Assembly (NCBI GenBank): GCA_018266735.1
Contig: JAFDZT010000004.1
Coordinates: 344,094-408,093, forward strand
Length of the DNA stretch: 64,000 bases
Reading direction: 5' to 3'
From: Bacteroidota bacterium
GTDB lineage: Bacteria; Bacteroidota; Ignavibacteria; Kapaibacteriales; Kapaibacteriaceae
Position numbers and translations under genes: made by a program. Shown here one piece after another: positions 29,501 to 38,644 of this stretch. The first letter of the stretch is position 1. Every line of letters starts with the position of its first letter. The notes beneath the pieces were generated by a model. That model worked only from the letters and a program-made list of their open reading frames with translations. It had not been told where the DNA came from and searched no databases.

Positions 29501-29684
29501 GATGCTGATCATACACCATACCATTCGTTGTGACCCAAACGTCGAGCCCTTCCGAACGTGCAAAGAACAGCACATGGTTCGGCCATTGGCCACGGTTTGC
29601 CACAAAGCCAGACGGGTGTTGCGCGGCACCAAGCCACGCAGCACCCGTCATGAGAAATAGCGAAAGAAGGAGGACGTGTTTCAT
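26550..29684 (-). CDS. SBBP-repeat, Ig-like T9SS-secreted protein (paralog 2)
   Basis: 1044 residues from the ATG at 29684, with GGAG close upstream and a signal peptide (MKHVLLLSLFLMTGAAWLGA). Same domain order as both neighbours: NRGQWPNHVLFFARSEG N-terminal domain, SBBP repeats (about 210-690), GGE domain at PNGGESWCIGQ (about 696), Ig-like domains at about 783 and 870 (YQWKFNG, YQWKLNG), and a sorting domain (965-1044) starting FRIMGPQPASD. Several SBBP units keep long identical words with the downstream-coordinate paralog, so the array arose by tandem gene duplication. The stop overlaps the alternative start of paralog 3 by 1 nt. Confidence 0.88.
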   Translation of the reverse strand: MKHVLLLSLFLMTGAAWLGAAQHPSGFVANRGQWPNHVLFFARSEGLDVWVTTNGMVYDQHRYDASTSTMQGHAIECVWQGPSHVPTVVTQTQTASVAFITTRNGATQIIEAPVYSTVRLANVYDKVDVVLSTVDGRVRYDLDTRRGADINSIGMTYRGGTNMVVAPTSITIPTSLDANGITIDRLAAIQHGTLLPVPCSFERRGDDHSTVSFALHASTKDHGVTIDPTVYASYYGGDNDDKIAGMKLTSGGDIVIVGQTMSPSIPSAPGGYQTTGLGGQDAYVAILDKKLHTVKSFTYLSGGNDDRARGLSLDATGNIYVIGETLSSDFPTTSGSAGQVYSASIDGFVVKLSPDAKKLLLGMFINGNKEDIPMAVALDGDNNIFVVGGTTSTSNFPTTNGYKKNNGGQQDGFVMKIVASGAAYAFSSYYGNEGVDYFTAVTVDGSGAPYITGYTASSNFETAPKPSFWSSGRKPYDPSYNGGGSDAFCMKFGEDGSGPRYCTFFGGIGEELGKGVFADELGRCWIVGESNSTDLPATTGFQQARAGLRDVFMAGFSPDGKELLGSTYFGGTGDEQVFWMQKDASNNAVIGGSTTSIDFPIKGAGTSGKREGASDGFIASITYTSNNYADVISGSKADAIVAIDIDPRGDFYFAGITNSEKIPMFDTAAQRTYGGGANDGWIGKVALGIMDLSSPNGGESWCIGQNNTITWATTDIANTEKFLVELSSDDGATWMTLAKDLVGRSFVWKPAASTPAGTKYRARVTGERGHMSMSEMTFTVSPPPTIKKQPESASACANGSVVLAVEAEGAGLKYQWKFNGGNINGATTPSYTVNPVTAATAGKYEVVVSGACNPIANSKQVTVSVAPATQVTKQPTNVTVESGKPFSLTVEAGGDSLRYQWKLNGTDVPGAAGTQRTYTIAAAGSADSGVYTCAVTGVCGTVVSDPASVVITPSTSVAELTDDEGFRIMGPQPASDLLSIQLGSSTAPLNISILDAQGATISTLVTEPGMRIIGLSVLDIPSGMYTLVARNGTNAYRARVVIVH

Positions 29685-29726
29685 CTTGGCAAGATAGTAT
29701 ATCAGGCCGTGATGACATTGCACCTT

Positions 29727-32700
29727 TTACCGAACAACGACGATCCGACCACGAGCGTATCCATGCGATGTACGAAGCTGGATCGTATACGACCCAACGG
29801 CGAGATCCTGGACAGGGATGGAAAGGAGTCGTGCATTGCGTTCCACCGACATCGAGAGCACGACAACACCCTGTACATCGATAAGCGAGATCGTTCCATT
29901 GTCACCCAGGTCTTCGGCGAGCATCACGGACACGGAATGAGATGCCGGATTCGGACCCAGCACACGGAATGATGAAACTGGAAGTTCTTCTTGTACGCCG
30001 GTGGTGGGCGTAACGACCACTTCGGCAGTGTTGGATGTGACCGTACCGCACGTACCCGACACCTCACACGTATATGCGCCGGCATCGACGGTGGTCGCGC
30101 TTGCCACAGAATATTCTGCCATCGTTCCCGCAGGAGCAGGGATCGGGCTACCATTGAGTTTCCACTGATACTTCAGCGAGTCGCCGGTTGCTGTAACACT
30201 CAGCTTGAACGGCTTCTTTGCTTCGACGGTCACACCGGTCGGTTGTGTGGTGACGGCCGTCGGTGCGACCACGCTTACGGTCATCACCCGACTTGTGACA
30301 GGAGGATTACAGGAACCGGTCACCGTCACTTCGTACTTACCGGAATTGGCAGCATTCAAGGATGTGATCGTATAGCTCGGTTCTGTTGCGCCGTTGATCG
30401 CCATGCCATTGAATGTCCATTGGTACTTCAATGCTGTGCCGCTCGCTTCAACGACCATTGTGACCGACTTGCCATCACAACCGCCAACGCCATCCGGTTG
30501 CTTGGTGATGGCCGGAGGGTTCGAAAGACTGAACGTGTTCGCACTGCGCGACACATGTCCGCGCTCACCGGTGACACGAGCAAGGTACTTGTTGCCGGCC
30601 GGGAATGCTGCAGAGGGTTTCCAGACATAGCTTCGCACAGTGAGGTTATTGGCGATGGTCGTCCACGTCGCGCCTTCGTCAGACGAAACTTCAACATAGA
30701 ACTTCTCTGTCGCAGCGATATCAGTGGTAGCCCAAGCGATCGTTGCATTCACGCCAGTGCAGAGCGACTCGCCACCATCCGGTGTCGAGAGGTCCATAAT
30801 GCCCATGGCGATCTTGCCCATGAATCCATCGTTGGCTCCACCTCGATAATTCACCTGCAAAGCAGAATCGCGCATGATCATCGCGTCAGAATTCGTGTAT
30901 CCACCAAAGTACAGATCGCCATTGGCATCAACGTCAACAGCGGAGATCGCGTCGGACTTCGTGCCACCGATAAGATCGCAGTAGACAACGGCGGTCAACG
31001 TCCACGTTGCAACAAAACCGTCCGTTGGACCTTGGCGCAAACCGGTCGTGCCAGTACCCTTGATGGGCAGGTCGCCAGACGTTGTCGTTCCGCCGACAAC
31101 GGCATTGAAATTCTTGTCATGCTCAACCCAAAGCACGTTATCATCACCAGTGCCACCGAAGTAGGATGCACCGGCAAGCCCCTTGCCATCATCGGTGAAT
31201 CCAGCATAGAACAGATCGACCTTTCCGACGCGTGTTTGCTGGAATCCGATCTGCGCAGGAAGATCGGCGGATGTGGTCTCACCGATGATCCAGCAGCGTC
31301 CGAGTTCATCAACGAAGAGACCCTTGCCAACATCATCTCCGGCTCCGCCAAAGAAGGTTGCATAGATGGGGCCACCACCATCGGGTCCGAACTTGCAACA
31401 AACTGCATCCGTGTTCCCGCCATTGAACGTACGGTCATACGGCACCTTCGACAGGTCTTCGCGGGGTGGACGACCGATCATCGGCGGTACAGGTGCGTAC
31501 TCGAAGTTCGGCGAGGTTGTCGATCCGGTTACATACACGGAACCCGACGCGTCCACGTGCACTCCCCAGAAGATGTCGATGCCTTCGCTACCATAGTAGG
31601 TGGAGAAGGCGAACGTTGCGCCTGTCGGCGCGATCTTGCAGAGGAAGGCATCGGTCTGACCGAGATTGGTCTTCTTGTACGCATTCGTTGTCGGGAAGTT
31701 GATCGTCGAATTCGTGCTACCACAAATGAAGAGATTGTTCAATCCATCGACATCGCACGCATAGACGATCTCGTCCTTATTGCCACGGATGAATCCGCCA
31801 TACTCGAGTTTCTTGAGATCTGCCGAAAGCTTCACAGCGAATCCATCGATACCGGCCGAGTACACTTGACCGAATGAGCTGTTCGTAACTGGGAAGTTCG
31901 GTGAAAGTGTTTCACCCACAACAAAGATCCCTCCATTCGCATCAACGGCCACGCTCTTGGCGCGATCATCGTTGCCACCGCCAAGGTAGGAGAACGCCTT
32001 GATGCGACTCAGCTTCTTGTCCATGATCACGACGAAGGACTCTTGTCCACCGGCCACGGAAGTTTGATATCCGCCGGCGGCACTTGGAACGCTACTTGAC
32101 AACGTATACCCAACATAGACCAAATCGCCATTCGGAAGGATCTTCAGTCCTGTGATGCGATCATCGCCATCTCCGCCATAGAAGGAGGAATACACGATCG
32201 GATCGATGGTCAGAGGTCGCGAACGATCATAGGCACCAAGCTTGAAGGAAGCAGTGTAATCGTTCCCGTTTCGTGTCACGTCAAAGCGACAAGGAACGGT
32301 CGACGTTCCTTGTTGGAATGCGGTGAGCTCATCGATCACCACGCCGTTCTCGAAGGAACCGAACGTGCCAAGTCGAAGTGTTGCATCCTTGGCCTGCATT
32401 CCATTGGCGCCCTTCCACGACATGGCGATCACCGATGCATCAGCACCAGGTTGCACATCAAAGTCGTAACGAACTTTCCCATTGATGGTTCTGTACACAA
32501 CGTCGATGCCGGGATATACATTGCGCAAACGCACAACATCGTAGACCGTCGAAATGGGCGCTGTGCCGTTTTGAGGACCAGTGAAGTAGGATACGGTATG
32601 AAGCAGACCCGATGGTTCGATCGTGCCGTCGAAGGACGAACCGACCCATGTTGTGTGAATGGCCTGTCCGCTCGTGGTGTTCGTTGCATCCATTTGATGT

Positions 32701-32912
32701 TGATCGAAGATCATACCCGTGCGGGTGATCCAAACATCAACACCTTGCGACTTTGCAAGGAACAACACGTGCGATGGCCATTGGCCGGCGTTCGACTGGA
32801 AGCCGACGATGCGTGACGATCCGGGGATGGTTGCCGTATAGGATGCAACAGTGCAGGTCAAGACCAGCAACATGCTCATCACGATATGCCGAAAACGAGA
32901 AACCTTGCTCAC
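29727..32912 (-). CDS. SBBP-repeat, Ig-like T9SS-secreted protein (paralog 1)
   Basis: 1061 residues with a GTG start at 32912 supported by GGAGGAAGA directly upstream. A signal peptide covers about residues 1-28. Domain order as in the next two genes: NAGQWPSHVLFLAKSQG domain (36-220), SBBP repeats (225-700), GGE domain at PDGGESLCTGV (about 707), two Ig-like domains (about 797 and 880), and a sorting domain (974-1061) starting FRVLGPNPASHSV and ending in Arg-rich residues. It is first of the three-gene array, so the array promoter should lie in 32913-33034, where I find no strict TAnnTTTG match on the minus strand. Confidence 0.88.
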   Translation of the reverse strand: MSKVSRFRHIVMSMLLVLTCTVASYTATIPGSSRIVGFQSNAGQWPSHVLFLAKSQGVDVWITRTGMIFDQHQMDATNTTSGQAIHTTWVGSSFDGTIEPSGLLHTVSYFTGPQNGTAPISTVYDVVRLRNVYPGIDVVYRTINGKVRYDFDVQPGADASVIAMSWKGANGMQAKDATLRLGTFGSFENGVVIDELTAFQQGTSTVPCRFDVTRNGNDYTASFKLGAYDRSRPLTIDPIVYSSFYGGDGDDRITGLKILPNGDLVYVGYTLSSSVPSAAGGYQTSVAGGQESFVVIMDKKLSRIKAFSYLGGGNDDRAKSVAVDANGGIFVVGETLSPNFPVTNSSFGQVYSAGIDGFAVKLSADLKKLEYGGFIRGNKDEIVYACDVDGLNNLFICGSTNSTINFPTTNAYKKTNLGQTDAFLCKIAPTGATFAFSTYYGSEGIDIFWGVHVDASGSVYVTGSTTSPNFEYAPVPPMIGRPPREDLSKVPYDRTFNGGNTDAVCCKFGPDGGGPIYATFFGGAGDDVGKGLFVDELGRCWIIGETTSADLPAQIGFQQTRVGKVDLFYAGFTDDGKGLAGASYFGGTGDDNVLWVEHDKNFNAVVGGTTTSGDLPIKGTGTTGLRQGPTDGFVATWTLTAVVYCDLIGGTKSDAISAVDVDANGDLYFGGYTNSDAMIMRDSALQVNYRGGANDGFMGKIAMGIMDLSTPDGGESLCTGVNATIAWATTDIAATEKFYVEVSSDEGATWTTIANNLTVRSYVWKPSAAFPAGNKYLARVTGERGHVSRSANTFSLSNPPAITKQPDGVGGCDGKSVTMVVEASGTALKYQWTFNGMAINGATEPSYTITSLNAANSGKYEVTVTGSCNPPVTSRVMTVSVVAPTAVTTQPTGVTVEAKKPFKLSVTATGDSLKYQWKLNGSPIPAPAGTMAEYSVASATTVDAGAYTCEVSGTCGTVTSNTAEVVVTPTTGVQEELPVSSFRVLGPNPASHSVSVMLAEDLGDNGTISLIDVQGVVVLSMSVERNARLLSIPVQDLAVGSYTIQLRTSHGYARGRIVVVR

Positions 32913-33034
32913 TCTTCCTCCGTTTGGTTCAAAACCGCAATTAGACTGAAATCACGCCGCAGAACGACGTAAATTCGGAACGTTCTATCAGGGGAACATA
33001 CCTTGTTGAAGTCTTTGGTTACAGAAAGGCAACA

Positions 33035-33751
33035 ATGCCGCGTTTAGCCGTCAACATCGATCACATTGCCACTCTTCGCGAGGCTCGCGGAGGCTTGGAA
33101 CCGGATCCAGTACACGCTGCCGTGATCGCCGAGATGGCGGGTGCCTCAGGGATCGTGTGCCACCTACGTGAAGACCGCAGACATGTGAATGATCGCGACG
33201 TACGGGTCCTTCGCGACGTGGTCACAACGAAGCTCGATCTTGAGATGGCCGCCACGGAGTCGATCATTGCCGTTGCCTTGGACATCATCCCGGACCTCGT
33301 GACCATCGTCCCTGAAAAGCGAGAGGAGCTCACGACCGAGGGCGGCCTCGATGCTGCCCATCATGTGCATTTCCTGACCGACGTTGCATCGGCCATGCAT
33401 GCAAAGGGCATCCTGGTGAGCTTCTTCGTTGAGCCCGATCAAACGCAGATCGATGCCTGCCTTCGTGCGAACATCGACATCATCGAACTTCATACGGGTA
33501 CGTACGCGAATGCACGAACGCGTATCGAAGCAGAGGCGCAACTCACGCGTCTTCGTGTTGCGGCAGAATATGCTGCGCAGGCGGGACTCGTTGTCACAGC
33601 CGGTCATGGACTCGACGTGCGAAACGTCGGTCCCATTTGTACGATCCCCGAGATCGAAGAGGTGAGCATCGGACACGCCCTGATCAGCCGTGCCGCCTTC
33701 ATCGGCCTTTCCGAAGCCGTCAAGGAAATGCTTCGGGCCTTATCCCTTTAA
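33035..33751 (+). CDS. pdxJ: Pyridoxine 5'-phosphate synthase
   Basis: 238 residues, the usual size. It joins 1-deoxyxylulose 5-phosphate with 3-amino-2-oxopropyl phosphate to give pyridoxine 5'-phosphate in vitamin B6 synthesis. Motifs [56 protein letters not shown] and AGHGLD are all present. AAAGG stands 6 nt before the ATG. The 3' end overlaps the convergent sdhB by 12 nt. Confidence 0.97.
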   Translation: MPRLAVNIDHIATLREARGGLEPDPVHAAVIAEMAGASGIVCHLREDRRHVNDRDVRVLRDVVTTKLDLEMAATESIIAVALDIIPDLVTIVPEKREELTTEGGLDAAHHVHFLTDVASAMHAKGILVSFFVEPDQTQIDACLRANIDIIELHTGTYANARTRIEAEAQLTRLRVAAEYAAQAGLVVTAGHGLDVRNVGPICTIPEIEEVSIGHALISRAAFIGLSEAVKEMLRALSL

Positions 33752-34483
33752 CGATGCATTGACGAAGTCGCGGTTCATACGAGCGATGAACTCAACGCTG
33801 ATGCCCTTCGGACATGCAGCTTCGCATTCGTAGTGATTCGTGCACGAGCCAAAGCCCTCGGCATCCATTTGCAGGACCATGTCGCGAGCACGACTGTCGC
33901 GCTCGGCTTGTCCTTGTGGCAAGGCGGCAAGGTGACCGATCTTGGCGGCAACGAAGAGCATGGCCGATGCATTCGGACAGGCAGCCACACAGGCTCCGCA
34001 TCCGATGCACGCAGCCGCGTCCATGGCTCGATCGGCATCGGTCTTCGCAATGGGAATGGCGTTCCCGTCTTGCGCATTGCCCGTGTTCACGGAAACGAAT
34101 CCACCCTTTTGAATGATCCGGTCGAAGGCAGCACGGTCCACCACCAGGTCGCGCGTGACGGGGAACGCCGATGCACGCCATGGTTCGATGTAGATCTCAT
34201 CGCCGTCCTTGAACTTGCGCATGTGCAACTGACAGACGGTGGTCTTCCGCTCGGGTCCGTGCGGAACACCGTTCACCACCATGCCGCACGATCCGCAGAT
34301 CCCTTCGCGACAATCGTGGTCGAAGGCAACGGGTGATTCTCCCTTGCCGATAAGGTCTTCATTGAGCACGTCGAGCATCTCAAGGAAGCTCATGTGCTCG
34401 GAAACATTGTTCACGTCATACGCCTTGAGCGAGCCTTCGGCTGAAGGTCCGGCTTGGCGCCAAATGTGGAGTCGGAGGTTCAT
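33740..34483 (-). CDS. sdhB: Succinate dehydrogenase / fumarate reductase iron-sulfur subunit
   Basis: 247 residues. Carries electrons from the flavin subunit to quinone. Three cluster motifs are visible: [2Fe-2S] [11 protein letters not shown], [4Fe-4S] [13 protein letters not shown] and [3Fe-4S] [14 protein letters not shown]. Its ATG overlaps the sdhA stop by 1 nt (TAATG). Whether the complex works as dehydrogenase or fumarate reductase cannot be told from sequence; the single-anchor type B layout is the one common in Bacteroidota. Confidence 0.95.
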   Translation of the reverse strand: MNLRLHIWRQAGPSAEGSLKAYDVNNVSEHMSFLEMLDVLNEDLIGKGESPVAFDHDCREGICGSCGMVVNGVPHGPERKTTVCQLHMRKFKDGDEIYIEPWRASAFPVTRDLVVDRAAFDRIIQKGGFVSVNTGNAQDGNAIPIAKTDADRAMDAAACIGCGACVAACPNASAMLFVAAKIGHLAALPQGQAERDSRARDMVLQMDAEGFGSCTNHYECEAACPKGISVEFIARMNRDFVNASLKG

Positions 34484-36396
34484 TACTTGTAGCTCCTCGT
34501 TGCGAGGTGAACATTATCGAAGGTAAGCTCTTCCTTATGCAGTGTTGGCGCAACGCCCACACCGTTGTATTCCCATGCCGCCACGTAGGCGAACTCTTCG
34601 TCGTTGCGCAGTGCCTCTCCGTCTTCGGTCTGATACTCCTCGCGGAAGTGACCGCCGCAGGATTCGTTGCGATGGAGGGCATCGGTGACCATGAGTTCAG
34701 CGAATTCCATGAAGTCGGCAACGCGGTTGGCATGCTCCAGCGTTTGATTGAGCTCTTCACCCGAGCCCGGCACCAAGAGGTCGCGCCAGAACTCCTCACG
34801 AAGCTTGGGGATCCGCACGAGTGCTTCTTTCAGTCCTGCTTCGGTGCGCGCCATGCCGCACAGGTCCCACATGATCTTTCCAAGTTCACGGTGGAAGGAG
34901 GCAGGGGTACGCTTGCCCTTGATGGACAGAAGTTTGTTCACGCGTTCGGTGGCCTCGGCAACAGCTTGTTTGGCCTCGGCAGAATCCGAACTCACTTTGT
35001 CGAATCCGCCCTGTGCGAAGTATCCGCCGATCGTGTACGGGATCACGAAGTATCCGTCCGCCAAGCCTTGCATCAGTGCCGATGCTCCAAGACGGTTCGC
35101 ACCGTGATCGGAGAAGTTGGCCTCGCCAAGGACGAAGAGACCCGGTAGGTTCGACATCAGATTGTAATCCACCCACAGGCCACCCATGGTATAGTGCACG
35201 GCCGGATAGATGCGCATCGGCACTTCGTAAGGGTTCTCGCCTGTGATGCGCTCGTACATCTCGAAGAGGTTGCCGTAGCGCTCTTCGATCTTGGCCTGAC
35301 CAAGACGTTTGATGGCATCGGCAAAGTCGAGATACACACCGAGACCACCAGGACCGACGCCGCGACCTTCGTCGCAGACCTGTTTTGCGGCGCGCGAGGC
35401 AATGTCGCGCGGCGAAAGGTTCCCATATGATGGGTACTTGCGCTCGAGATAATAATCACGATCGCTTTCGGGGATCTGATCGGGTGTACGTGTATCACCC
35501 TTTTGCTTTGGAACCCAGATACGTCCGTCGTTGCGCAACGACTCGGACATCAGTGTGAGCTTCGACTGATAGTCGCCGCTCACCGGAATGCATGTAGGGT
35601 GGATCTGCGTGTAGCACGGATTGCCGAACAATGCACCCTTCTTGTAGGCGCGATACGTGGCCGTCACATTACAGGCCTTGGCATTCGTCGACAAGTAGAA
35701 CACGTTACCGTATCCGCCTGTGGCGAGGATGACAGCATCGGCCATGTGCGATTCGATCTCTCCCGACTTGAGATCACGCGTGACGATGCCACGGGCCTTG
35801 CCGTTCACCACCACGAGATCCATCATTTCCTTCTTCGTGTGGAGGGTCACGGTGCCAAGTCCCACCTGACGGCTGAGTGCTTGGTAGGCTCCGATCAGCA
35901 ATTGCTGACCCGTTTGTCCCCGAGCATAGAACGTTCGCGACACTTGTGCACCGCCGAACGACCGGTTGGAGAGGTAGCCACCATACTCACGCGCAAAGGG
36001 CACGCCCTGTGCAACGCATTGGTCGATGATGCTCGTGCTCACCTGTGCAAGGCGATAGACATTGGCCTCACGTGCGCGGAAATCGCCGCCCTTGACCGTG
36101 TCATAGAACAGTCGCCACACAGAGTCGCCATCGTTCTGATAGTTCTTGGCAGCATTGATCCCGCCCTGTGCCGCGATCGAGTGCGCTCGTCGTGCACTGT
36201 CGTGATACGTGTAGGCGTGAACGTTGTAGCCCAACTCCGCCAGCGTAGCCGCGGCCGAAGCACCGGCAAGCCCGGTTCCCACCACGAGCACGGTGAACTT
36301 CCGCTTGTTCGCAGGATTCACCAGCTTACTGTCGGCAATATGCTTGTCCCACTTTTGTTGAATGGGACCGTCCGGAATGTTTGCGTTGAGTTTCAT
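34483..36396 (-). CDS. sdhA: Succinate dehydrogenase / fumarate reductase flavoprotein subunit
   Basis: 637 residues. The FAD-binding N-terminus [19 protein letters not shown] is followed by [19 protein letters not shown] with the flavin-linking His, then [20 protein letters not shown] in the substrate-gating region and [20 protein letters not shown]. It oxidises succinate to fumarate or the reverse. Second gene of sdhC-sdhA-sdhB; 25 nt separate it from sdhC. Confidence 0.95.
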   Translation of the reverse strand: MKLNANIPDGPIQQKWDKHIADSKLVNPANKRKFTVLVVGTGLAGASAAATLAELGYNVHAYTYHDSARRAHSIAAQGGINAAKNYQNDGDSVWRLFYDTVKGGDFRAREANVYRLAQVSTSIIDQCVAQGVPFAREYGGYLSNRSFGGAQVSRTFYARGQTGQQLLIGAYQALSRQVGLGTVTLHTKKEMMDLVVVNGKARGIVTRDLKSGEIESHMADAVILATGGYGNVFYLSTNAKACNVTATYRAYKKGALFGNPCYTQIHPTCIPVSGDYQSKLTLMSESLRNDGRIWVPKQKGDTRTPDQIPESDRDYYLERKYPSYGNLSPRDIASRAAKQVCDEGRGVGPGGLGVYLDFADAIKRLGQAKIEERYGNLFEMYERITGENPYEVPMRIYPAVHYTMGGLWVDYNLMSNLPGLFVLGEANFSDHGANRLGASALMQGLADGYFVIPYTIGGYFAQGGFDKVSSDSAEAKQAVAEATERVNKLLSIKGKRTPASFHRELGKIMWDLCGMARTEAGLKEALVRIPKLREEFWRDLLVPGSGEELNQTLEHANRVADFMEFAELMVTDALHRNESCGGHFREEYQTEDGEALRNDEEFAYVAAWEYNGVGVAPTLHKEELTFDNVHLATRSYK

Positions 36397-36421
36397 AGGG
36401 GTGCTGTTCCTTCGTTGCTTC

Positions 36422-37129
36422 TTATTTCACAATGCCGATGAGAATGGAGATCGGCACGGCACTGAAGCCGGCGGCAATGATGATGGACAGTCCGACGCCG
36501 GCCTTGCGGAGCACCGGCACCAAGCGATGATTGGTAAGACCCAGCGTTTGCAAGGCACTGCCAATGGCATGGTTCATGTGCATCCCGGTGAACACCATGG
36601 CCAAGAGATAGAGCACGGAGATCAATGGCTGCTGGAAGGAGTTCACGACCATCTTGTACACGTCGGGCACGACGTGTCCGTTGGCAAGGGTGTACTCGTA
36701 TCCCACGTTGTGAGCATAGAAGTCCGTGTGCACGATCCCCCATGTGAAGTGGGCAAGGTGGTACAAGAGGTAGAAGAGAAGCAGAAGTCCGGAGAGGAGC
36801 ATCGTGCGACCTGCAAGCGTCGACTCCTGTGGCGTCACCTTGGCGTATCGCTGTGGGCGGGCCTTGCGGATCCGACCGGAAAGCTTGAGGGCGGAAAGGA
36901 TGTGAAGGACAAAGATGACAACGAGACCAAGTCGCACCACCCAGATCCCTGCACCATGCAGGAGTGAACGGAGCTCCACGCCATACTCGTTCATGTGCTC
37001 CTTGCCAAGGAACATCAACATGTTGCCCGACAAGTGACCAAGAAGGAACCCCACAATGAGCAAGCCTGTGATGGCCATCACCCATTTTGTGAAGATCGTC
37101 GACTGCCACACCTCTCGAAACGGTCTCAT
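36422..37129 (-). CDS. sdhC: Succinate dehydrogenase cytochrome b subunit, five-helix type
   Basis: 235 residues from the ATG at 37129 ([16 protein letters not shown] is the common Bacteroidota start). Five hydrophobic segments can be drawn: about 12-35, 60-80, 107-128, 158-180 and 205-230. His residues lie in [16 protein letters not shown] and MHMNHAIG, fitting a diheme type B anchor with one polypeptide. It anchors SdhAB to the membrane and passes electrons to quinone. First gene of the operon behind the -7 element at 37165-37172. Confidence 0.92.
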   Translation of the reverse strand: MRPFREVWQSTIFTKWVMAITGLLIVGFLLGHLSGNMLMFLGKEHMNEYGVELRSLLHGAGIWVVRLGLVVIFVLHILSALKLSGRIRKARPQRYAKVTPQESTLAGRTMLLSGLLLLFYLLYHLAHFTWGIVHTDFYAHNVGYEYTLANGHVVPDVYKMVVNSFQQPLISVLYLLAMVFTGMHMNHAIGSALQTLGLTNHRLVPVLRKAGVGLSIIIAAGFSAVPISILIGIVK

Positions 37130-37164
37130 ACGTACTCCGATCAGTCTTTCCGCAAAAAGTGCTG

Positions 37165-37172
37165 CAAATCTA
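37165..37172 (-). promoter_or_regulatory. -7 element of the sdhCAB promoter
   Basis: The minus strand reads TAGATTTG, a full match to TAnnTTTG, 35 nt before the sdhC start. A TTG lies 24 nt upstream of it, one nucleotide beyond the 17-23 spacing known for Bacteroidota promoters. The 56-bp divergent gap also serves the ABC ATPase gene. Confidence 0.45.
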
Positions 37173-37185
37173 CGAAGTTTGCCGC

Positions 37186-38091
37186 ATGGCATTTCTCAAC
37201 ATCACGAACGTCGTCAAACGATTTGGCGATCACGCAGCGAACGATCACCTCTCGATGAGCGTGGAAAAGGGCAGGATCTTCGGTCTGTTAGGACCGAATG
37301 GCGCCGGCAAGACCACGCTGATCCGCATGATCACGAACATCATCATGCCCGATGAAGGCGAACTGCTGCTGGACGGACTTCCCGTGGACGCCGTTCAACA
37401 GAACCTGATCGGCTACCTTCCGGAAGAGCGCGGGCTCTACAAGAAGTTGAAGGTGGCAGACCAGATGACCTACTTTGGCCAACTCAAAGGCCTCACGTCC
37501 GCCGAAGCGATGAAGCGTGGACTTTGGTGGCTGCATCGGATGGACGCCAACGGTTGGGAGACGCGAAAAGTTCAAGAGCTCTCGAAGGGAATGCAGCAAA
37601 AAGTGCAATTCATCACCACGATCCTGCATGAGCCCTCGCTGCTGATCCTTGATGAGCCGTTCAGTGGACTCGATCCTGTGAATGCCGATCTGCTCATCAG
37701 CGTGATCAAGGAATTGCAATCCCGTGGCACCACGGTGATCCTCTCCACGCACCAGATGGATCAGGTGGAGAAACTTTGCGACGACATCGTGTTGATCAAT
37801 AAAGGCAAGGTCGTGCTCGGCGGCTCCGTGCGAGCCGTCAAGGCCGAGTACCGTTCGAACCGCGTCCACCTCGAGTATCACGGCGACGATGTGGCCGTTC
37901 GCGCTATCCCCGGCACGCAGGTCGGGTCTTCCTCTATCGGTCGCGTGGAACTGGTCCTCGAAGAAGGCACCCTACCGAATGCAGTGCTACACCATGCGCT
38001 TCAGCATGTGGAGGTCACCAAGTTCGAAGTGGCCGAGCCATCGCTGCACGACATCTTCGTTGCCGCGGTCACCACGACGTCGACCCAATGA
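37186..38091 (+). CDS. ABC transporter ATP-binding protein, no permease nearby
   Basis: 301 residues from the ATG at 37186 (MAFLNITNVVKRFG). Walker A GLLGPNGAGKTT, signature LSKGMQQKVQ, Walker B LLILDEPFSGLDP and H-loop STHQMDQVE are intact. The form is that of NatA/CcmA-like exporters, with a C-terminal domain of about 80 residues (from about 215). These normally pair with a membrane subunit encoded next to them, but the next gene is on the other strand. The partner must lie elsewhere, or the function differs. The 3' end overlaps the convergent barrel gene by 23 nt. Confidence 0.9.
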   Translation: MAFLNITNVVKRFGDHAANDHLSMSVEKGRIFGLLGPNGAGKTTLIRMITNIIMPDEGELLLDGLPVDAVQQNLIGYLPEERGLYKKLKVADQMTYFGQLKGLTSAEAMKRGLWWLHRMDANGWETRKVQELSKGMQQKVQFITTILHEPSLLILDEPFSGLDPVNADLLISVIKELQSRGTTVILSTHQMDQVEKLCDDIVLINKGKVVLGGSVRAVKAEYRSNRVHLEYHGDDVAVRAIPGTQVGSSSIGRVELVLEEGTLPNAVLHHALQHVEVTKFEVAEPSLHDIFVAAVTTTSTQ

Positions 38092-38644
38092 TGCAGAGCG
38101 TGTGATAGGAGATGGAGCTTCCCAGTGCATCGGTGTAGGGACCGATGATCGTATTGTAGCGAAGCTTGAAGAGTCCGCGTTTGAAGAGCCGCAGCATGAC
38201 CTCTACCTCGATGTAGGGTCGGAGGTCGGTGTTCTTCGTGGCAAGCATTCCCGCAGAAAAGGCATACCCGGCGCCAACTCCCCCACCGATCGTCATCCCG
38301 CGCGGATCCCCGTCGTACTCTCCAAATCGGAGCAGCAGACCCATCGGTAGATGGAACTGCGTGATGTCGAACGACCCCTCTTTGTTCGTACCAAAACAGA
38401 ACATGGGGAAGGTATGCACATTCAGGTCCACCGACGCCGTTGAAGCGATCGCCCAGCTCAAGCCACCGCCGAGGGCGAACGAACCTCGCGACGTGCTGGA
38501 CGAATCGTTCTTTTCCAGTGATGCTTCCGCACCCACGAACACCTCACCCTCAACAGACTGCGCACGTGCGACAACGAAGGAGAGGGTCATCACCAAGAGT
38601 GTCGCAACGACACTTGCAGTTATTTTGCGAAGAAGCATGCGCAA
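38069..38644 (-). CDS. Small outer-membrane beta-barrel-like protein
   Basis: 191 residues from a TTG at 38644 with AGGA 9 nt upstream; the ATG at 38638 (two residues shorter) is the alternative. A signal peptide ends near VVARAQ (about residue 29). The rest alternates polar and apolar residues with Gly/aromatic turns (GGGLSWAIAST, GGGVGAGYAF, KLRYNTIIG), and the C-terminus ends in Trp, as expected for an outer-membrane barrel of about eight strands. No specific family recognised. Its start region overlaps that of mltG on the other strand. Confidence 0.7.
   Translation of the reverse strand: MRMLLRKITASVVATLLVMTLSFVVARAQSVEGEVFVGAEASLEKNDSSSTSRGSFALGGGLSWAIASTASVDLNVHTFPMFCFGTNKEGSFDITQFHLPMGLLLRFGEYDGDPRGMTIGGGVGAGYAFSAGMLATKNTDLRPYIEVEVMLRLFKRGLFKLRYNTIIGPYTDALGSSISYHTLCIIGSTSW

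Noticed and set aside
29991..31877. Open frame of 628 codons on the plus strand
   Set aside because: Antisense to an SBBP paralog; Arg/Cys/His-rich composition without domains.
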